The notes below the pieces were generated by a model, which saw nothing but the letters and a program-made list of their open reading frames with translations, was not told the DNA's origin and did not search any database. Positions 1 through 10,084 of a stretch of 64,000 nt of DNA are shown one piece after another; position 1 is the first letter of the stretch, and each line of letters opens with the position of its first letter. The stretch is taken from NCBI RefSeq assembly GCF_013200955.2, contig NZ_CP053697.2, positions 3,596,001-3,660,000 of the forward strand. Direction: 5' to 3'. A program made the position numbers and the translations under genes. The DNA comes from Pseudomonas campi (GTDB lineage: Bacteria; Pseudomonadota; Gammaproteobacteria; Pseudomonadales; Pseudomonadaceae).

Positions 1-338
1 ATGCCGGCAATGGCGACAGTACCGTTTTCCTTGAGGTACTCGTCCAGCGGCTGCTTGTTGCGCCAGTTGCTGGAGGTCAGCGGCAGATCGCGAATGATCA
101 GACCGGCGGCCCACACGCGGTTGGACTCGGCATCTTCCGGCGTGGTGCCGGTGTTGCCGATGTGCGGGTAGGTCAGCGTGACGATTTGCTGGGCATAGGA
201 AGGATCGGTAAGGATTTCCTGATAGCCGGTCATGGCGGTGTTGAACACCACTTCACCGATGGTATGGCCGTCGGCCCCGATTGCTTCACCGCGGAAAATG
301 CTGCCGTCGGCAAGGGCGAGTATGGCTGGCTTAGTCAA
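1..338 (-). CDS. carA: Carbamoyl-phosphate synthase small subunit, N-terminal part (cut by window edge)
   Basis: This is the 5' end of the glutaminase subunit that feeds ammonia to CarB for carbamoyl phosphate, the shared precursor of arginine and pyrimidines. The translation begins [20 protein letters not shown] and continues through the small-subunit N-terminal domain ([22 protein letters not shown]); the catalytic glutaminase domain lies outside the window. The start is read as TTG at 338-336 because a strong GGGAGG ribosome site sits just upstream and no ATG fits; carA is known to use TTG in E. coli. It follows dapB in the same direction, but a hairpin and a leader region separate the two (see 350-433 and 382-418). 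Confidence 0.93.
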   Translation of the reverse strand, partial: MTKPAILALADGSIFRGEAIGADGHTIGEVVFNTAMTGYQEILTDPSYAQQIVTLTYPHIGNTGTTPEDAESNRVWAAGLIIRDLPLTSSNWRNKQPLDEYLKENGTVAIAG

Positions 339-349
339 GAAGACCTCCC

Positions 350-433
350 TTAGATCTGAAACTTGCACAAACGCAGGTTGTAAAAAAGCGGGATGACGTA
401 TTGACCGTCACCCCGCTTCTTTATCTGATTCAT
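350..433 (-). CDS. Possible 27-codon leader peptide of carA
   Basis: A short ORF starts with ATG at 433-431 ([10 protein letters not shown]...), runs 27 codons and stops with TAA at 352-350, directly abutting the carA ribosome-binding site. Codons 6 to 16 coincide with the terminator-like hairpin at 382-418, so a translating ribosome would cover it. The peptide holds two Arg codons and no obvious run of control codons. Attenuation through a leader peptide has been proposed for carA in P. aeruginosa; whether this ORF is the same element is inference. Its own ribosome site is weak. Confidence 0.45.
   Translation of the reverse strand: MNQIKKRGDGQYVIPLFYNLRLCKFQI
382..418 (-). terminator. Terminator-like hairpin (attenuator candidate) in the carA leader
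   Basis: On the minus strand the arms AAGCGGG and TGACG pair with CGTCA and CCCGCTT (one internal mismatch), followed at once by six T. The structure lies between dapB and carA and inside the small ORF at 350-433, which suggests conditional termination ahead of carA. Confidence 0.6.
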
Positions 434-444
434 TCTGCGTTACT

Positions 445-462
445 TTTAGTGGACACACTAAA
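445..462. repeat. Short perfect inverted repeat upstream of carA
   Basis: TTTAGTG and CACTAAA are separated by four bases. It lies upstream of the small leader ORF and could be an operator or a competing leader structure; nothing in the sequence decides between these. Confidence 0.4.
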
Positions 463-485
463 GCAGGAAGCTTACAGGAAAACGC

Positions 486-518
486 CTTTTCGGTCCACCG
501 CCAGGATGGACCGAAAAG
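486..518 (-). terminator. Hairpin immediately downstream of dapB
   Basis: A perfect 12-bp stem (CTTTTCGGTCCA with TGGACCGAAAAG) begins 5 bases after the dapB stop. On the minus strand it is followed by GCGTTTTCC, so it resembles a moderate rho-independent terminator that would separate dapB from carA transcription. Confidence 0.55.
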
Positions 519-523
519 CTATC

Positions 524-2462
<1,939 letters not shown>

Positions 2463-2502
2463 ACATCAACACCTTTAAATTCGTCTGCTCCAGACACGCC
2501 AA

Positions 2503-2556
2503 CGCGGGAGCAAGCTCCCGCGCGGCGAATCGCACCTGCCGAAGCCAAGCTTCGGC
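2503..2556. repeat. Two palindromic hairpins between dnaK and dnaJ
   Basis: Hairpin 1 (2503-2522) pairs CGCGGGAGC with GCTCCCGCG across a 2-base loop. Hairpin 2 (2538-2556) pairs GCCGAAGC with GCTTCGGC across a 3-base loop. The GCGGGAGC motif is typical of Pseudomonas REP-like elements. In the transcript these stems could stabilise dnaK mRNA or reduce read-through into dnaJ. Confidence 0.65.
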
Positions 2557-2582
2557 GGGCAGGAACTAAGGCAAGCCGAAGC

Positions 2583-4499
2583 TTACTTGTTGTCCTTGAC
2601 CTCTTCGAACTCGGCATCGACGACATCGTCGGCCGCGTCCTGAGCCTGGTCTGCACCCTGAGCGGCAGCGCCCGGCTGCGGCTGCTCGGCGTACATCTTC
2701 TGCGCCAGCGGGGCAGTGACTTCGGACAGCGCATTCATCTTCGCTTCGATGACTGCCTTGTCGTCGCCCTTGACGGCAACTTCCAGCTCGCCCAGCGCCT
2801 TCTCAATGGCCGCCTTCTCGTCAGCCGTGGCCTTGTCGCCGGCTTCGGTGATCATCTTGCGGGTGGCATGCACCAGACCGTCGCCCTGGTTGCGGGCAGT
2901 GACCAGCTCCTCGAACTTGCGGTCTTCCTCGGCGTTGGCCTCGGCGTCACGCACCATCTGCTCGATTTCTTCCTCGGACAGACCGGAGTTGGCCTTGATC
3001 ACGATGGACTGCTGCTTGCCGGTGGCCTTGTCTTTGGCGCCGACGTGCAGGATGCCGTTGGCGTCGATGTCGAAGGTCACTTCGATCTGCGGCACGCCAC
3101 GCGGAGCCGGCGGGATCTCGGCCAGGTCGAACTTGCCCAGCGACTTGTTCTGCGCGGCTTGCTTGCGCTCGCCCTGCAGCACATGAATGGTCACCGCGCC
3201 CTGGTTGTCGTCGGCAGTCGAGAACACCTGCGACTTCTTGGTCGGGATGGTGGTGTTCTTTTCGATCAGCGCGGTCATCACGCCACCCATGGTTTCGATA
3301 CCCAGGGTCAGCGGCGATACGTCGAGCAGCAGCACGTCTTTCACGTCGCCCGCCAGCACGGCGCCCTGAATCGCAGCACCGATGGCTACGGCTTCGTCCG
3401 GGTTGACGTCCTTGCGCGCTTCTTTGCCGAAGAACTCGGCGACTTTCTGCTGCACCAGCGGCATGCGAGTCTGACCGCCGACCAGGATCACTTCGTCGAT
3501 GCTGCTAACGTCCAGACCGGAGTCTTTCAGAGCAATGCGGCACGGCTCGATGGTACGGGTGACCAGCTCTTCAACCAGGGCTTCCAGCTTGGCGCGGGAA
3601 ATCTTCACGTTGAGGTGCTTAGGCCCCGTGGCGTCGGCAGTGATGTACGGCAGGTTGACGTCGGTCTGCTGCGCGGACGACAGCTCGATCTTGGCCTTCT
3701 CGGCAGACTCTTTCAGGCGCTGCATGGCCAGCGGATCGCCTTTCAGGTCGATGCCGGACTCTTTCTTGAATTCGTCGACGAGGTAGTCGATCAGACGAAT
3801 GTCGAAGTCCTCACCACCGAGGAAGGTGTCACCGTTGGTGGCCAGCACTTCGAACTGGTGCTCACCGTCGACTTCGGCGATCTCGATCACCGACACGTCG
3901 AAAGTACCACCACCCAGGTCATAGACGATCACGGTGTGGTCGCCCTTGCCCTTGTCCATGCCATAAGCCAGCGCAGCCGCGGTCGGCTCGTTGATGATGC
4001 GCTTGACCTCGAGACCGGCGATGCGGCCGGCGTCTTTGGTGGCCTGGCGCTGGCTGTCGTTGAAGTAGGCCGGAACGGTGATGACCGCCTCGGTGACTGG
4101 CTCGCCGAGGTAGTCTTCGGCGGTCTTCTTCATCTTCTTCAGCACTTCCGCGGAGATCTGCGGCGGTGCCATTTTCTGGCCCTTCACTTCGACCCAGGCG
4201 TCACCGTTGTCGGCCTTGGCGATTTTGTACGGGACCATCTTGATATCTTTCTGCACCACGTCTTCGTCGAAGCGACGACCGATCAGGCGCTTCACCGCGT
4301 ACAGGGTGTTGTGCGGGTTGGTCACGGCCTGGCGCTTGGCGGCCTGACCGACCAGGATCTCGCCGTCGTTGGCGTAGGCGATGATGGACGGCGTAGTACG
4401 CGCGCCTTCGGCGTTTTCGATGACCTTGACGCTACCGTTTTCCAGAATGGCGACGCAGGAGTTGGTAGTCCCCAGGTCGATACCGATGATTCTGCCCAT
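2583..4499 (-). CDS. dnaK: Chaperone protein DnaK (Hsp70)
   Basis: ATP-driven Hsp70 chaperone for folding and stress recovery, and normally a negative regulator of RpoH. The 638-residue protein has the N-terminal nucleotide-binding domain starting [16 protein letters not shown], the [12 protein letters not shown] phosphate motif, GIETMGGV near the start of the substrate-binding domain, and an acidic C-terminal tail ending in EEVKDNK. A GGAGAG ribosome site lies upstream of the ATG. It lies between grpE and dnaJ, with an intergenic hairpin on each side. Confidence 0.99.
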   Translation of the reverse strand: MGRIIGIDLGTTNSCVAILENGSVKVIENAEGARTTPSIIAYANDGEILVGQAAKRQAVTNPHNTLYAVKRLIGRRFDEDVVQKDIKMVPYKIAKADNGDAWVEVKGQKMAPPQISAEVLKKMKKTAEDYLGEPVTEAVITVPAYFNDSQRQATKDAGRIAGLEVKRIINEPTAAALAYGMDKGKGDHTVIVYDLGGGTFDVSVIEIAEVDGEHQFEVLATNGDTFLGGEDFDIRLIDYLVDEFKKESGIDLKGDPLAMQRLKESAEKAKIELSSAQQTDVNLPYITADATGPKHLNVKISRAKLEALVEELVTRTIEPCRIALKDSGLDVSSIDEVILVGGQTRMPLVQQKVAEFFGKEARKDVNPDEAVAIGAAIQGAVLAGDVKDVLLLDVSPLTLGIETMGGVMTALIEKNTTIPTKKSQVFSTADDNQGAVTIHVLQGERKQAAQNKSLGKFDLAEIPPAPRGVPQIEVTFDIDANGILHVGAKDKATGKQQSIVIKANSGLSEEEIEQMVRDAEANAEEDRKFEELVTARNQGDGLVHATRKMITEAGDKATADEKAAIEKALGELEVAVKGDDKAVIEAKMNALSEVTAPLAQKMYAEQPQPGAAAQGADQAQDAADDVVDAEFEEVKDNK

Positions 4500-4535
4500 T
4501 TTTACTCTCCAAAAACTGTGTCTTTAACCTTGGTT

Positions 4536-4564
4536 GCGCGGCCCGTAGATTGGATTGGCCGCGC
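4536..4564. repeat. Perfect 8-bp inverted repeat between grpE and dnaK
   Basis: GCGCGGCC and GGCCGCGC are separated by 13 bases in the grpE-dnaK spacer. There is no U-tract, so it is more likely an mRNA processing or stability element than a terminator. Confidence 0.4.
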
Positions 4565-4611
4565 CAGCACTAAATCGCTTGTACTAATAGATGGGGGCTG
4601 TAGCGCCGATT

Positions 4612-5181
4612 TCAAGCCTGCTCGTCAATCGACGGCAGCGGCGCGCTCGGCGCCTTACTGACCACGACCATGGCCGGGCGCAGCAGGCGACCATTGAGCA
4701 GGTAGCCCTTCTGGAACACCTTGAGCACGGAGTTCGGCTCGACATGGGTGCTTTCTTCCATGGCCATCGCCTGGTGGTGCTCCGGATTGAACGGCACACC
4801 ATGCGGATCGACCGCTTCCAGCTGATAACGCTTGAGGGTGTCGTGGAACAGCTTGAGGGTCAGCTCCATGCCTTCACGCACGGCCTTGATCGCCTCGTCG
4901 TTGGGGCTGGACAGCTCCAGGCCGCGCTCCAGGCTGTCGACTACCGGCAGCAGGTCATTGGCGAATTTTTCCAGGGCGAACTTGTGCGCCTTCTCGACAT
5001 CCTGCTCGGCACGCCGGCGCACGTTCTGCAGATCAGCAGCCACGCGCAGGGACTGATCCTGCGCAGCGGCCAGCTGCTCTTCGAGCGATTGCACACGGGC
5101 AATCAGATCCTCACCAAACGCCCCCTCGGGCGCCGGATTGTCCTGCGGATTCTGTGGATCGAGAGTCTGTTCGTCAGCCAT
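4612..5181 (-). CDS. grpE: Nucleotide exchange factor GrpE
   Basis: GrpE accelerates ADP release from DnaK. The 189-residue protein has an acidic disordered N-terminus, a long coiled-coil (about 30-100, [18 protein letters not shown]) and the C-terminal beta domain ending with the conserved [22 protein letters not shown]. It is first in the grpE-dnaK-dnaJ order and lies directly downstream of a near-consensus RpoH promoter (5234-5261). An AGGAGG-type ribosome site precedes the ATG. Confidence 0.97.
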   Translation of the reverse strand: MADEQTLDPQNPQDNPAPEGAFGEDLIARVQSLEEQLAAAQDQSLRVAADLQNVRRRAEQDVEKAHKFALEKFANDLLPVVDSLERGLELSSPNDEAIKAVREGMELTLKLFHDTLKRYQLEAVDPHGVPFNPEHHQAMAMEESTHVEPNSVLKVFQKGYLLNGRLLRPAMVVVSKAPSAPLPSIDEQA

Positions 5182-5233
5182 TGGGTCCTCCTATCAATAC
5201 GCCAGCGGGTCATGGCCCGCGTTTCTTCCGCCT

Positions 5234-5261
5234 ATATGGGGCCCAAACACAGGCTTTCAAG
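5234..5261 (-). promoter_or_regulatory. RpoH (sigma-32) heat-shock promoter of grpE-dnaK-dnaJ
   Basis: On the minus strand the -35 element CTTGAAA (5261-5255) and the -10 element CCCCATAT (5241-5234) are separated by 13 bases. This is essentially the known RpoH consensus and faces grpE. Confidence 0.92.
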
Positions 5262-5287
5262 GGTTATTGTCAGGACAAAACAAAACA

Positions 5288-5303
5288 CTGTATAAATAGC
5301 CAG
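5288..5303 (+). promoter_or_regulatory. LexA (SOS) box upstream of recN
   Basis: CTGTATAAATAGCCAG fits the gammaproteobacterial LexA consensus CTGT-N8-(A/C)CAG with the usual A/T-rich centre. It lies 25 bases before the recN start codon, in the position expected for SOS repression. Confidence 0.9.
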
Positions 5304-5327
5304 CACAATTTTTTGGGAGTGATCTCC

Positions 5328-7001
5328 ATGCTGGCGCACCTGTCCGTACACAACTACGCCATCGTCGAACATCTGGATCTGGAACTGGCCCGTGGCATGT
5401 CGGTGATCACCGGCGAGACCGGCGCCGGCAAGTCGATCATGCTCGACGCCCTCGGCCTGGCCCTTGGCGATCGCGCCGACAGCGGCGTAGTGCGCCCCGG
5501 CGCAGACAAGGCGGACATCCTCGCCAGCTTCGATCTGGACGACATTCCGGAAGCCCGCACCTGGCTCAGCGAGCGCGACCTGGACAACGACGGGCCATGC
5601 ATCCTCCGACGGGTGATCACCAGCGAAGGCCGCTCGCGTGGCTATATCAATGGTGCACCCTGCCCACTGGGCGACCTCAAGGCTCTCGGCGAGCTGCTGA
5701 TCGATATCCACAGCCAGCACGAGCACCAGTCGCTGCTCAAGCCGGACACCCACCGCCGCCTGCTCGACGAGTACGCCGGTAGCCAGGAGCTGGCCCGCCA
5801 GGTGCAACTGGCCGCCCAGCGCTGGCGCCAGACCCGCCAGGAATTGCAGCGTCTGACCTCGACCAGCGACGAACAACGCGCCCGCCACCAGCTGCTCAGC
5901 TATCAGCTGGAAGAGTTGGAAAATCTGACCCTCGGCGACAACGAACTGCAGCAGCTGGAGCAGGAACACAAGACCCTGAGCAACGCCGAACAGCTACTCG
6001 GCGCCTGCCGCCAGGTGCTCGACCTATGCAGCGAGAGCGACGCCGGCAACGTGCTGTCGGCACTGACCGCCAGCCTCAACCGCCTCGGCGCGTTCAGCAG
6101 CCAGCCCGGCGCGCTCGGCGAGGCCAGCAACCTGCTGGCCAGCGCGCAGATCCAGGTCGAGGAAGCGGTCGGCGAGCTGAACCGTTTCATCGACCACTTC
6201 GACGCCGACCCGCAGCGCCAGCAGATCCTCGAAGAACGCCTCGACGCCATCTACACCCTGGCACGCAAGCACCGCATCCAGCCCACCGAGCTCGGCGAGC
6301 TGCAGCAGCGCCTGCTGGAAGAACTGGAAGGCCTGAATGCCGACGACCAGGCCAGCGAACGCCTGACCGAGGAGCTGGCGGCCTACGCCCGTCATTACCA
6401 GGAAAAGGCCAGTGAGCTGAGCGAACTGCGCCAGCAGGCCGCCAAGCGCCTGGCCGATGCCGTGCAGATCGAGATGCAGAGCCTGGGCATGCCCGGCGGA
6501 CGTTTCAGTATTCAGTTGCAGGGCAGCAGCGCCGAAGAGCCGCAGCCCTATGGCCTGGAGCAGGTCGAATTCCTGGTCAGCGCCAACCCCGGCCAACCGT
6601 TGAAGTCGCTGGCCAAGGTCGCCTCCGGCGGTGAACTGTCGCGCATCAGCCTGGCCATCCAGGTGATCACTGCGCAGACCTCACGGGTGCCGACCCTGGT
6701 ATTCGACGAAGTCGACGTCGGCATCGGCGGCCCCACGGCCGAAGTGGTTGGCCAGCTGCTGCGCCGCCTCGGCGAGCGCGGCCAGGTACTGACCGTCACC
6801 CACCTGCCGCAAGTAGCGGCACAGGGGCACCAGCACCTGTTCGTGCACAAGCAGCGCGGCAGCGAAGAAACCCGCACCGCTGTAGCGACCCTGGATACCG
6901 CCCAGCGGGTCGAGGAAGTGGCGCGCATGCTCGGCGGCCTCGACCTCACCGAGGAGTCCCTGCAGCACGCGCGCAAGATGGTCGCCAGCGCGCAGAGCTG
7001 A
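5328..7001 (+). CDS. recN: DNA repair protein RecN
   Basis: SMC-like ATPase that acts early in recombinational repair of double-strand breaks. The 557-residue product has an N-terminal Walker A (GETGAGKS, residues 29-36), a central coiled-coil (about 170-370), and a C-terminal ABC signature/Walker B region (KVASGGELSRISLAIQ, TLVFDEVDVGIGG). The ATG at 5328 was chosen because GGGAG lies 8 bases upstream and translation starts at the family's usual MLAHLSVHNYAIV; longer in-frame extensions would run through the LexA box. It is divergent from grpE and is predicted to be SOS-induced. Confidence 0.97.
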   Translation: MLAHLSVHNYAIVEHLDLELARGMSVITGETGAGKSIMLDALGLALGDRADSGVVRPGADKADILASFDLDDIPEARTWLSERDLDNDGPCILRRVITSEGRSRGYINGAPCPLGDLKALGELLIDIHSQHEHQSLLKPDTHRRLLDEYAGSQELARQVQLAAQRWRQTRQELQRLTSTSDEQRARHQLLSYQLEELENLTLGDNELQQLEQEHKTLSNAEQLLGACRQVLDLCSESDAGNVLSALTASLNRLGAFSSQPGALGEASNLLASAQIQVEEAVGELNRFIDHFDADPQRQQILEERLDAIYTLARKHRIQPTELGELQQRLLEELEGLNADDQASERLTEELAAYARHYQEKASELSELRQQAAKRLADAVQIEMQSLGMPGGRFSIQLQGSSAEEPQPYGLEQVEFLVSANPGQPLKSLAKVASGGELSRISLAIQVITAQTSRVPTLVFDEVDVGIGGPTAEVVGQLLRRLGERGQVLTVTHLPQVAAQGHQHLFVHKQRGSEETRTAVATLDTAQRVEEVARMLGGLDLTEESLQHARKMVASAQS

Positions 7002-7015
7002 ATATCGCGCGCATG

Positions 7016-7044
7016 AAAAAGGCGCCCCGTGGGGCGCCTTTTTT
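7016..7044. terminator. Bidirectional terminator between recN and fur
   Basis: GGCGCCCC and GGGGCGCC form a perfect 8-bp stem with a 2-base loop, flanked by five A and six T. It serves convergent recN and fur. Confidence 0.9.
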
Positions 7045-7060
7045 GTCGACTCTGGCGGAC

Positions 7061-7471
7061 TTACTTCTTCTTGCGTACGTACAGCACCAGGTTGTGATCG
7101 ACCAGCTCGAAGCCATGCTGCTTGACGATCTCTTTCTGCAGCTTCTCGATCTCCGGATCGAAGAACTCGATGACCTCGCCACTGTCGACGCAGACCATGT
7201 GGTCGTGATGGCCGCCATCGGCCAGCTCGAACACGGCATGACCGCCGTCGAAATTGTGACGCTCGACCAGGCCTGCGGCCTCGAACTGGGTCAGCACCCG
7301 GTACACGGTCGCCAGACCGACGTCCTCGCCCGCCTCCATCAGCGCCTTGTAGACATCTTCCGCACTCATGTGCCGCTGGCCGGACGTGGCCGAGTCGAGC
7401 ATTTGCAGGATCTTCACGCGCGGCAGGGTTACTTTGAGGCCGGCTTTGCGCAGTTCGCTATTTTCAACCAT
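7061..7471 (-). CDS. fur: Ferric uptake regulator Fur
   Basis: Iron-responsive repressor of siderophore and uptake genes. The 136-residue protein has the N-terminal winged helix (LPRVKILQML..., ATVYRVLTQFEAAGLV) and a C-terminal metal-binding/dimerisation domain with HHDHMVC at 88-94. There is a single cysteine (Cys94), as in other Pseudomonas Fur proteins, unlike the four-Cys E. coli type. Divergent from bamE, as in P. aeruginosa. Confidence 0.98.
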   Translation of the reverse strand: MVENSELRKAGLKVTLPRVKILQMLDSATSGQRHMSAEDVYKALMEAGEDVGLATVYRVLTQFEAAGLVERHNFDGGHAVFELADGGHHDHMVCVDSGEVIEFFDPEIEKLQKEIVKQHGFELVDHNLVLYVRKKK

Positions 7472-7568
7472 GGTCAGCTTTCTCTAGGTTGCTGCTTCGC
7501 AGCTTCCGTTTATGCGGGTATGATCGGGGTTTACTTTGCCCAGCCAAGATAGTGGAAGTCACCCACCG

Positions 7569-8084
7569 ATGCAAAACACCAAGCTCTTGCTGTCCAGCCT
7601 CACCCTCGTGAGTCTGCTCGCACTCGCCGGTTGTTCATTTCCCGGGGTTTATAAAATCGACATCCAGCAGGGCAATGTCGTAACGCAGGACATGATAGAC
7701 CAGTTGAAGCCCGGAATGACCCGCCGACAAGTGCGGTTTATCATGGGCAACCCGCTGATCACCGACACCTTCCACGCCAGCCGCTGGGACTACCTGTACA
7801 GCATCCAGCCGGGTGGCCGCCAGCGTTATCAGGAGCGGGTCAGCCTGGTGTTCGGCAGCGATGATCAACTGATCGGTCTGGCCGGTGACTTCATGCCAGG
7901 CGTCAGCCGTGATCAGGCGATCCTCGGTGAAGACGGCGAACCGAGCACTACCGCCACGCCACAAACCCAGAACGAAGAACCGGCCAAGCCCGGCTCGCTG
8001 CTGGAACAGATCCAGCGCGAAGTGGATGCCGCCGAACCGGTACCGGTGCCAATCCCGGAGCCACTGGAAGCCTCGCCGCAGTAA
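7569..8084 (+). CDS. bamE: Outer-membrane assembly lipoprotein BamE (OmlA)
   Basis: Lipoprotein component of the BAM complex that folds outer-membrane beta-barrels. A lipoprotein signal ([22 protein letters not shown]) has its lipidated Cys at position 22. The SmpA/OmlA domain follows: [30 protein letters not shown] and [14 protein letters not shown]. The C-terminal tail is rich in Pro and Glu. The ATG at 7569 gives the usual length of 171 residues. Confidence 0.96.
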   Translation: MQNTKLLLSSLTLVSLLALAGCSFPGVYKIDIQQGNVVTQDMIDQLKPGMTRRQVRFIMGNPLITDTFHASRWDYLYSIQPGGRQRYQERVSLVFGSDDQLIGLAGDFMPGVSRDQAILGEDGEPSTTATPQTQNEEPAKPGSLLEQIQREVDAAEPVPVPIPEPLEASPQ

Positions 8085-8096
8085 TCTGCAGACACA

Positions 8097-8124
8097 AAAA
8101 AGCCCGGTCTGACCGGGCTTTTTC
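8097..8124. terminator. Bidirectional terminator between bamE and rnfH
   Basis: AGCCCGGT and ACCGGGCT pair across a 3-base loop, with an A-tract on the left and a T-tract on the right. Confidence 0.88.
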
Positions 8125-8138
8125 ATATCTGCGCGAAA

Positions 8139-8459
8139 CTATTCGCCCTGCTCGGCCGCCTTGGCCTGTGCTGCCTTGGCCGCACGCTGCTTGCGCACCT
8201 CTTTCGGGTCGGCAATCAGGGGGCGATAGATTTCCACCCGCTCCCCCTCCTCGATCAAACGCTCTTCCGGCTTGGCCACGGCCTTGCCGAAGATACCCAG
8301 CGGGCTAGTGGCCAGGTCCAGATCGGCAAAGTGCGCATCCAGCCCCGAACGCAATGCCACCTCACGCACCGTAGTGCCGGCCGGCACGCTCAGGCGCAGC
8401 AGTTTCTGCTTGTCCGCCAGGGCATACACCACTTCAACGAAGATATTCGGCTTATCCAT
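8139..8459 (-). CDS. rnfH: RnfH/RatB-family ubiquitin-like protein
   Basis: Small UPF0125 protein of beta-grasp (ubiquitin-like) fold; its biochemical role is not settled. The 106-residue product begins [18 protein letters not shown] and contains VPAGTTVREVALRSGL and ERVEIYRPLIADPKEVRK, the family signatures. The start at 8459 overlaps the ratA stop by 8 bases, showing translational coupling with ratA. Longer in-frame starts would lie deep inside ratA and lack a ribosome site. Confidence 0.9.
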   Translation of the reverse strand: MDKPNIFVEVVYALADKQKLLRLSVPAGTTVREVALRSGLDAHFADLDLATSPLGIFGKAVAKPEERLIEEGERVEIYRPLIADPKEVRKQRAAKAAQAKAAEQGE

Positions 8460-8886
8460 AGAGTTGCTTGGCTCGCTGGCAGAAGGCATCGACCAGGGTA
8501 TTGGCCGCCTGATTGAACAATGGCCCAAGGGTAGCCCGCACCAGCGGCCCGGCGTAATCGAAGGTCATGTCCAGGCTGATCTTGCAGGCCTTGTCGCCCA
8601 GCGACTTGAACTCCCACACGCCCTGCAACTGGGTAAACGGCCCTTCTTCCAGCTGCATCTCGATGGACTTGCCCGGCACCAGATTGTTGCGGGTCATGAA
8701 ACGCTGACTCAGCGAACCCTTGGCCACCGTCAGGCTCGCACGCATCTCGCTGTCGCTGGCGAGCAGCACTTCGGAGGCCGAGCACCAGGGCAGGAACTGC
8801 GGATAACTGGCCACATCGTTGACCAGATCGTAAAGCGCCTGCGCCGGGTAAGGCAGCAGCGCCGAGCGTTGGATTCGCGTGCTCAT
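8452..8886 (-). CDS. ratA: RatA family START/polyketide-cyclase-like protein
   Basis: RatA-type protein of the COQ10/START fold. The family has been linked both to 50S-subunit association (toxin RatA) and to ubiquinone binding; the sequence does not say which applies. The 144-residue product begins [35 protein letters not shown], the conserved start of the family, and contains [20 protein letters not shown] at the C-terminus. It is divergent from smpB and coupled to rnfH. Confidence 0.92.
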   Translation of the reverse strand: MSTRIQRSALLPYPAQALYDLVNDVASYPQFLPWCSASEVLLASDSEMRASLTVAKGSLSQRFMTRNNLVPGKSIEMQLEEGPFTQLQGVWEFKSLGDKACKISLDMTFDYAGPLVRATLGPLFNQAANTLVDAFCQRAKQLYG

Positions 8887-9019
8887 CGACTCTCACTTGG
8901 AGTACTGCATCGCGGCAGGTCACGACAAAATGCCTGGCCAGCCGCCGGAAAGCGCGCATTGTGCGGAATTCACCCTGCCCCCTCAAGCACAGGCTGTCGC
9001 CAGCACCGCGCCGACTCCC

Positions 9020-9025
9020 TATAAT
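9020..9025 (+). promoter_or_regulatory. Consensus -10 element (TATAAT) abutting smpB
   Basis: A perfect TATAAT ends only 9 bases before the smpB ATG. Transcription would start at or just before the start codon, and there is no Shine-Dalgarno sequence. The -35 match is weak. Confidence 0.55.
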
Positions 9026-9034
9026 GCCGCGCCT

Positions 9035-9517
9035 ATGGCTAAGCAAAAGAAACACCCTACGGGGACCATCGCGCAGAATAAAAAAGCGCTGCATGACTAT
9101 TTCGTCGAACACAAGTTCGAGGCCGGCCTGGTCCTGTCCGGCTGGGAAGTGAAGAGCCTGCGCGCCGGCAAGGCGCAATTGGTCGATAGTTACGTGCTGC
9201 TCAAGGATGACGAAGCCTGGCTGATGGGTTGCCACATCACCCCATTGAAGACCGCCAGCACCCACGTCATCGCCGACCCGACGCGCACGCGCAAGCTGCT
9301 GCTGAACAAGCGCGAGCTGGACAAGCTGTTCGGCTCGGTACAGCAGAAGGGCTACACCTGCGTGGCCCTGTCGATCTACTGGAAGGCGCACCTGATCAAG
9401 TGCGAGATCGCCCTGGCCAAAGGCAAGAAGGACTTCGACAAGCGTCATACCGAGAAAGAACGCGACGCCGACCGCGAAGTGCAGCGCGCCATGCGCACCA
9501 AGGGCAAGGACGACTAA
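9035..9517 (+). CDS. smpB: SsrA-binding protein SmpB
   Basis: Partner of tmRNA in trans-translation, rescuing ribosomes stalled on broken mRNA. The 160-residue product begins [23 protein letters not shown] and has the OB-fold motifs [21 protein letters not shown] and a basic C-terminal tail ([18 protein letters not shown]). The ATG at 9035 gives the standard N-terminus. The ssrA gene lies about 4 kb downstream. A TATAAT box 9 bases upstream and no ribosome site suggest a leaderless or near-leaderless message. Confidence 0.97.
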   Translation: MAKQKKHPTGTIAQNKKALHDYFVEHKFEAGLVLSGWEVKSLRAGKAQLVDSYVLLKDDEAWLMGCHITPLKTASTHVIADPTRTRKLLLNKRELDKLFGSVQQKGYTCVALSIYWKAHLIKCEIALAKGKKDFDKRHTEKERDADREVQRAMRTKGKDD

Positions 9518-9527
9518 GCCGTCCGCA

Positions 9528-9546
9528 GGGTGCGTCGCGCGCACCC
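9528..9546. repeat. GGGTGCG/CGCACCC hairpin after smpB
   Basis: A perfect 7-bp stem with a 5-base loop lies 10 bases downstream of the smpB stop. It has no T-tract and resembles the GTAGGGTGCGCC-type dispersed repeat seen at 63024-63085. Confidence 0.5.
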
Positions 9547-9735
9547 GCCCCCGCCATGATTACCTCGAACAGCGCCCGGTGCTGACTGATCAGCATGCTG
9601 CGGGTCTCTTCGCGCTGGGCATACATGCCGCCGATATTGGTCACCACGTTGCGCTGGAGCAGGTCGAACAGGCCGCGAATGGTGTGCAGCAGCACCGCGC
9701 TGTGGCTGGCCTCGGCAATCGCCAGCCCAGCAGAT
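9545..9735 (-). pseudogene. Remnant of an lldR-like GntR-family regulator (FCD domain fragment)
   Basis: The minus-strand reading frame from about 9730 to 9550 encodes GLAIAEASHSAVLLHTIR, then GLFDLLQRNVVTNIGGMY, then EETRSMLISQHRALFEVIMA, which is the FCD effector domain of lactate-type GntR regulators. No DNA-binding domain or proper C-terminus exists; the frame runs into unrelated sequence at both ends. In P. aeruginosa a GntR regulator of the lld lactate operon sits next to smpB, so this looks like the residue of a deleted lld locus. Family assignment is from memory of the motif, not a search. Confidence 0.75.
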
Positions 9736-9785
9736 CGCTGCATGGCTCCTATACTGCTGACACCGCCCACTGGAGGAGCCCTGTC

Positions 9786-10031
9786 ATGCGCCGCACAGCC
9801 CTGTTTCTCGCTACTGCCCTGCTCTGCACCCCGCTGATGGCCATGCACTGCCCGGCCGAGATGGCCAAGATCGATAAGCTGCTGCAAAGCGATCCACCGG
9901 CCGACACCGAAGTACTCGCCGAAGTGCAGCGCCTGCGTGCCGAAGGCGAAGCCCTGCACAAGGCCGGCGACCACGCCGAGTCGGTCAAGGTACTGGAAGA
10001 GGCCATGAGCCTGTTGCAGGCCAGCGAGTAA
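9786..10031 (+). CDS. Small exported protein of unknown function
   Basis: 81-residue product with a clear signal peptide (MRRTALFLATALLCTPLMAM, cleavage near MA-MH), followed by a helical, charged mature part (PAEMAKIDKLLQ, EVLAEVQRLRAEGEALHKAG, SVKVLEEAMSLLQ) that resembles one short helical-repeat hairpin. A GGAGGAG ribosome site supports the ATG at 9786; the ORF extends further upstream in frame without a start signal. One Cys after the signal. Function not recognised. It is convergent with the sensor kinase gene. Confidence 0.8.
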   Translation: MRRTALFLATALLCTPLMAMHCPAEMAKIDKLLQSDPPADTEVLAEVQRLRAEGEALHKAGDHAESVKVLEEAMSLLQASE

Positions 10032-10084
10032 CCAGCAGCCGCTCAACTGCGCAGTGGCAATGCCGGAAGCTCTGCAACAACCGG

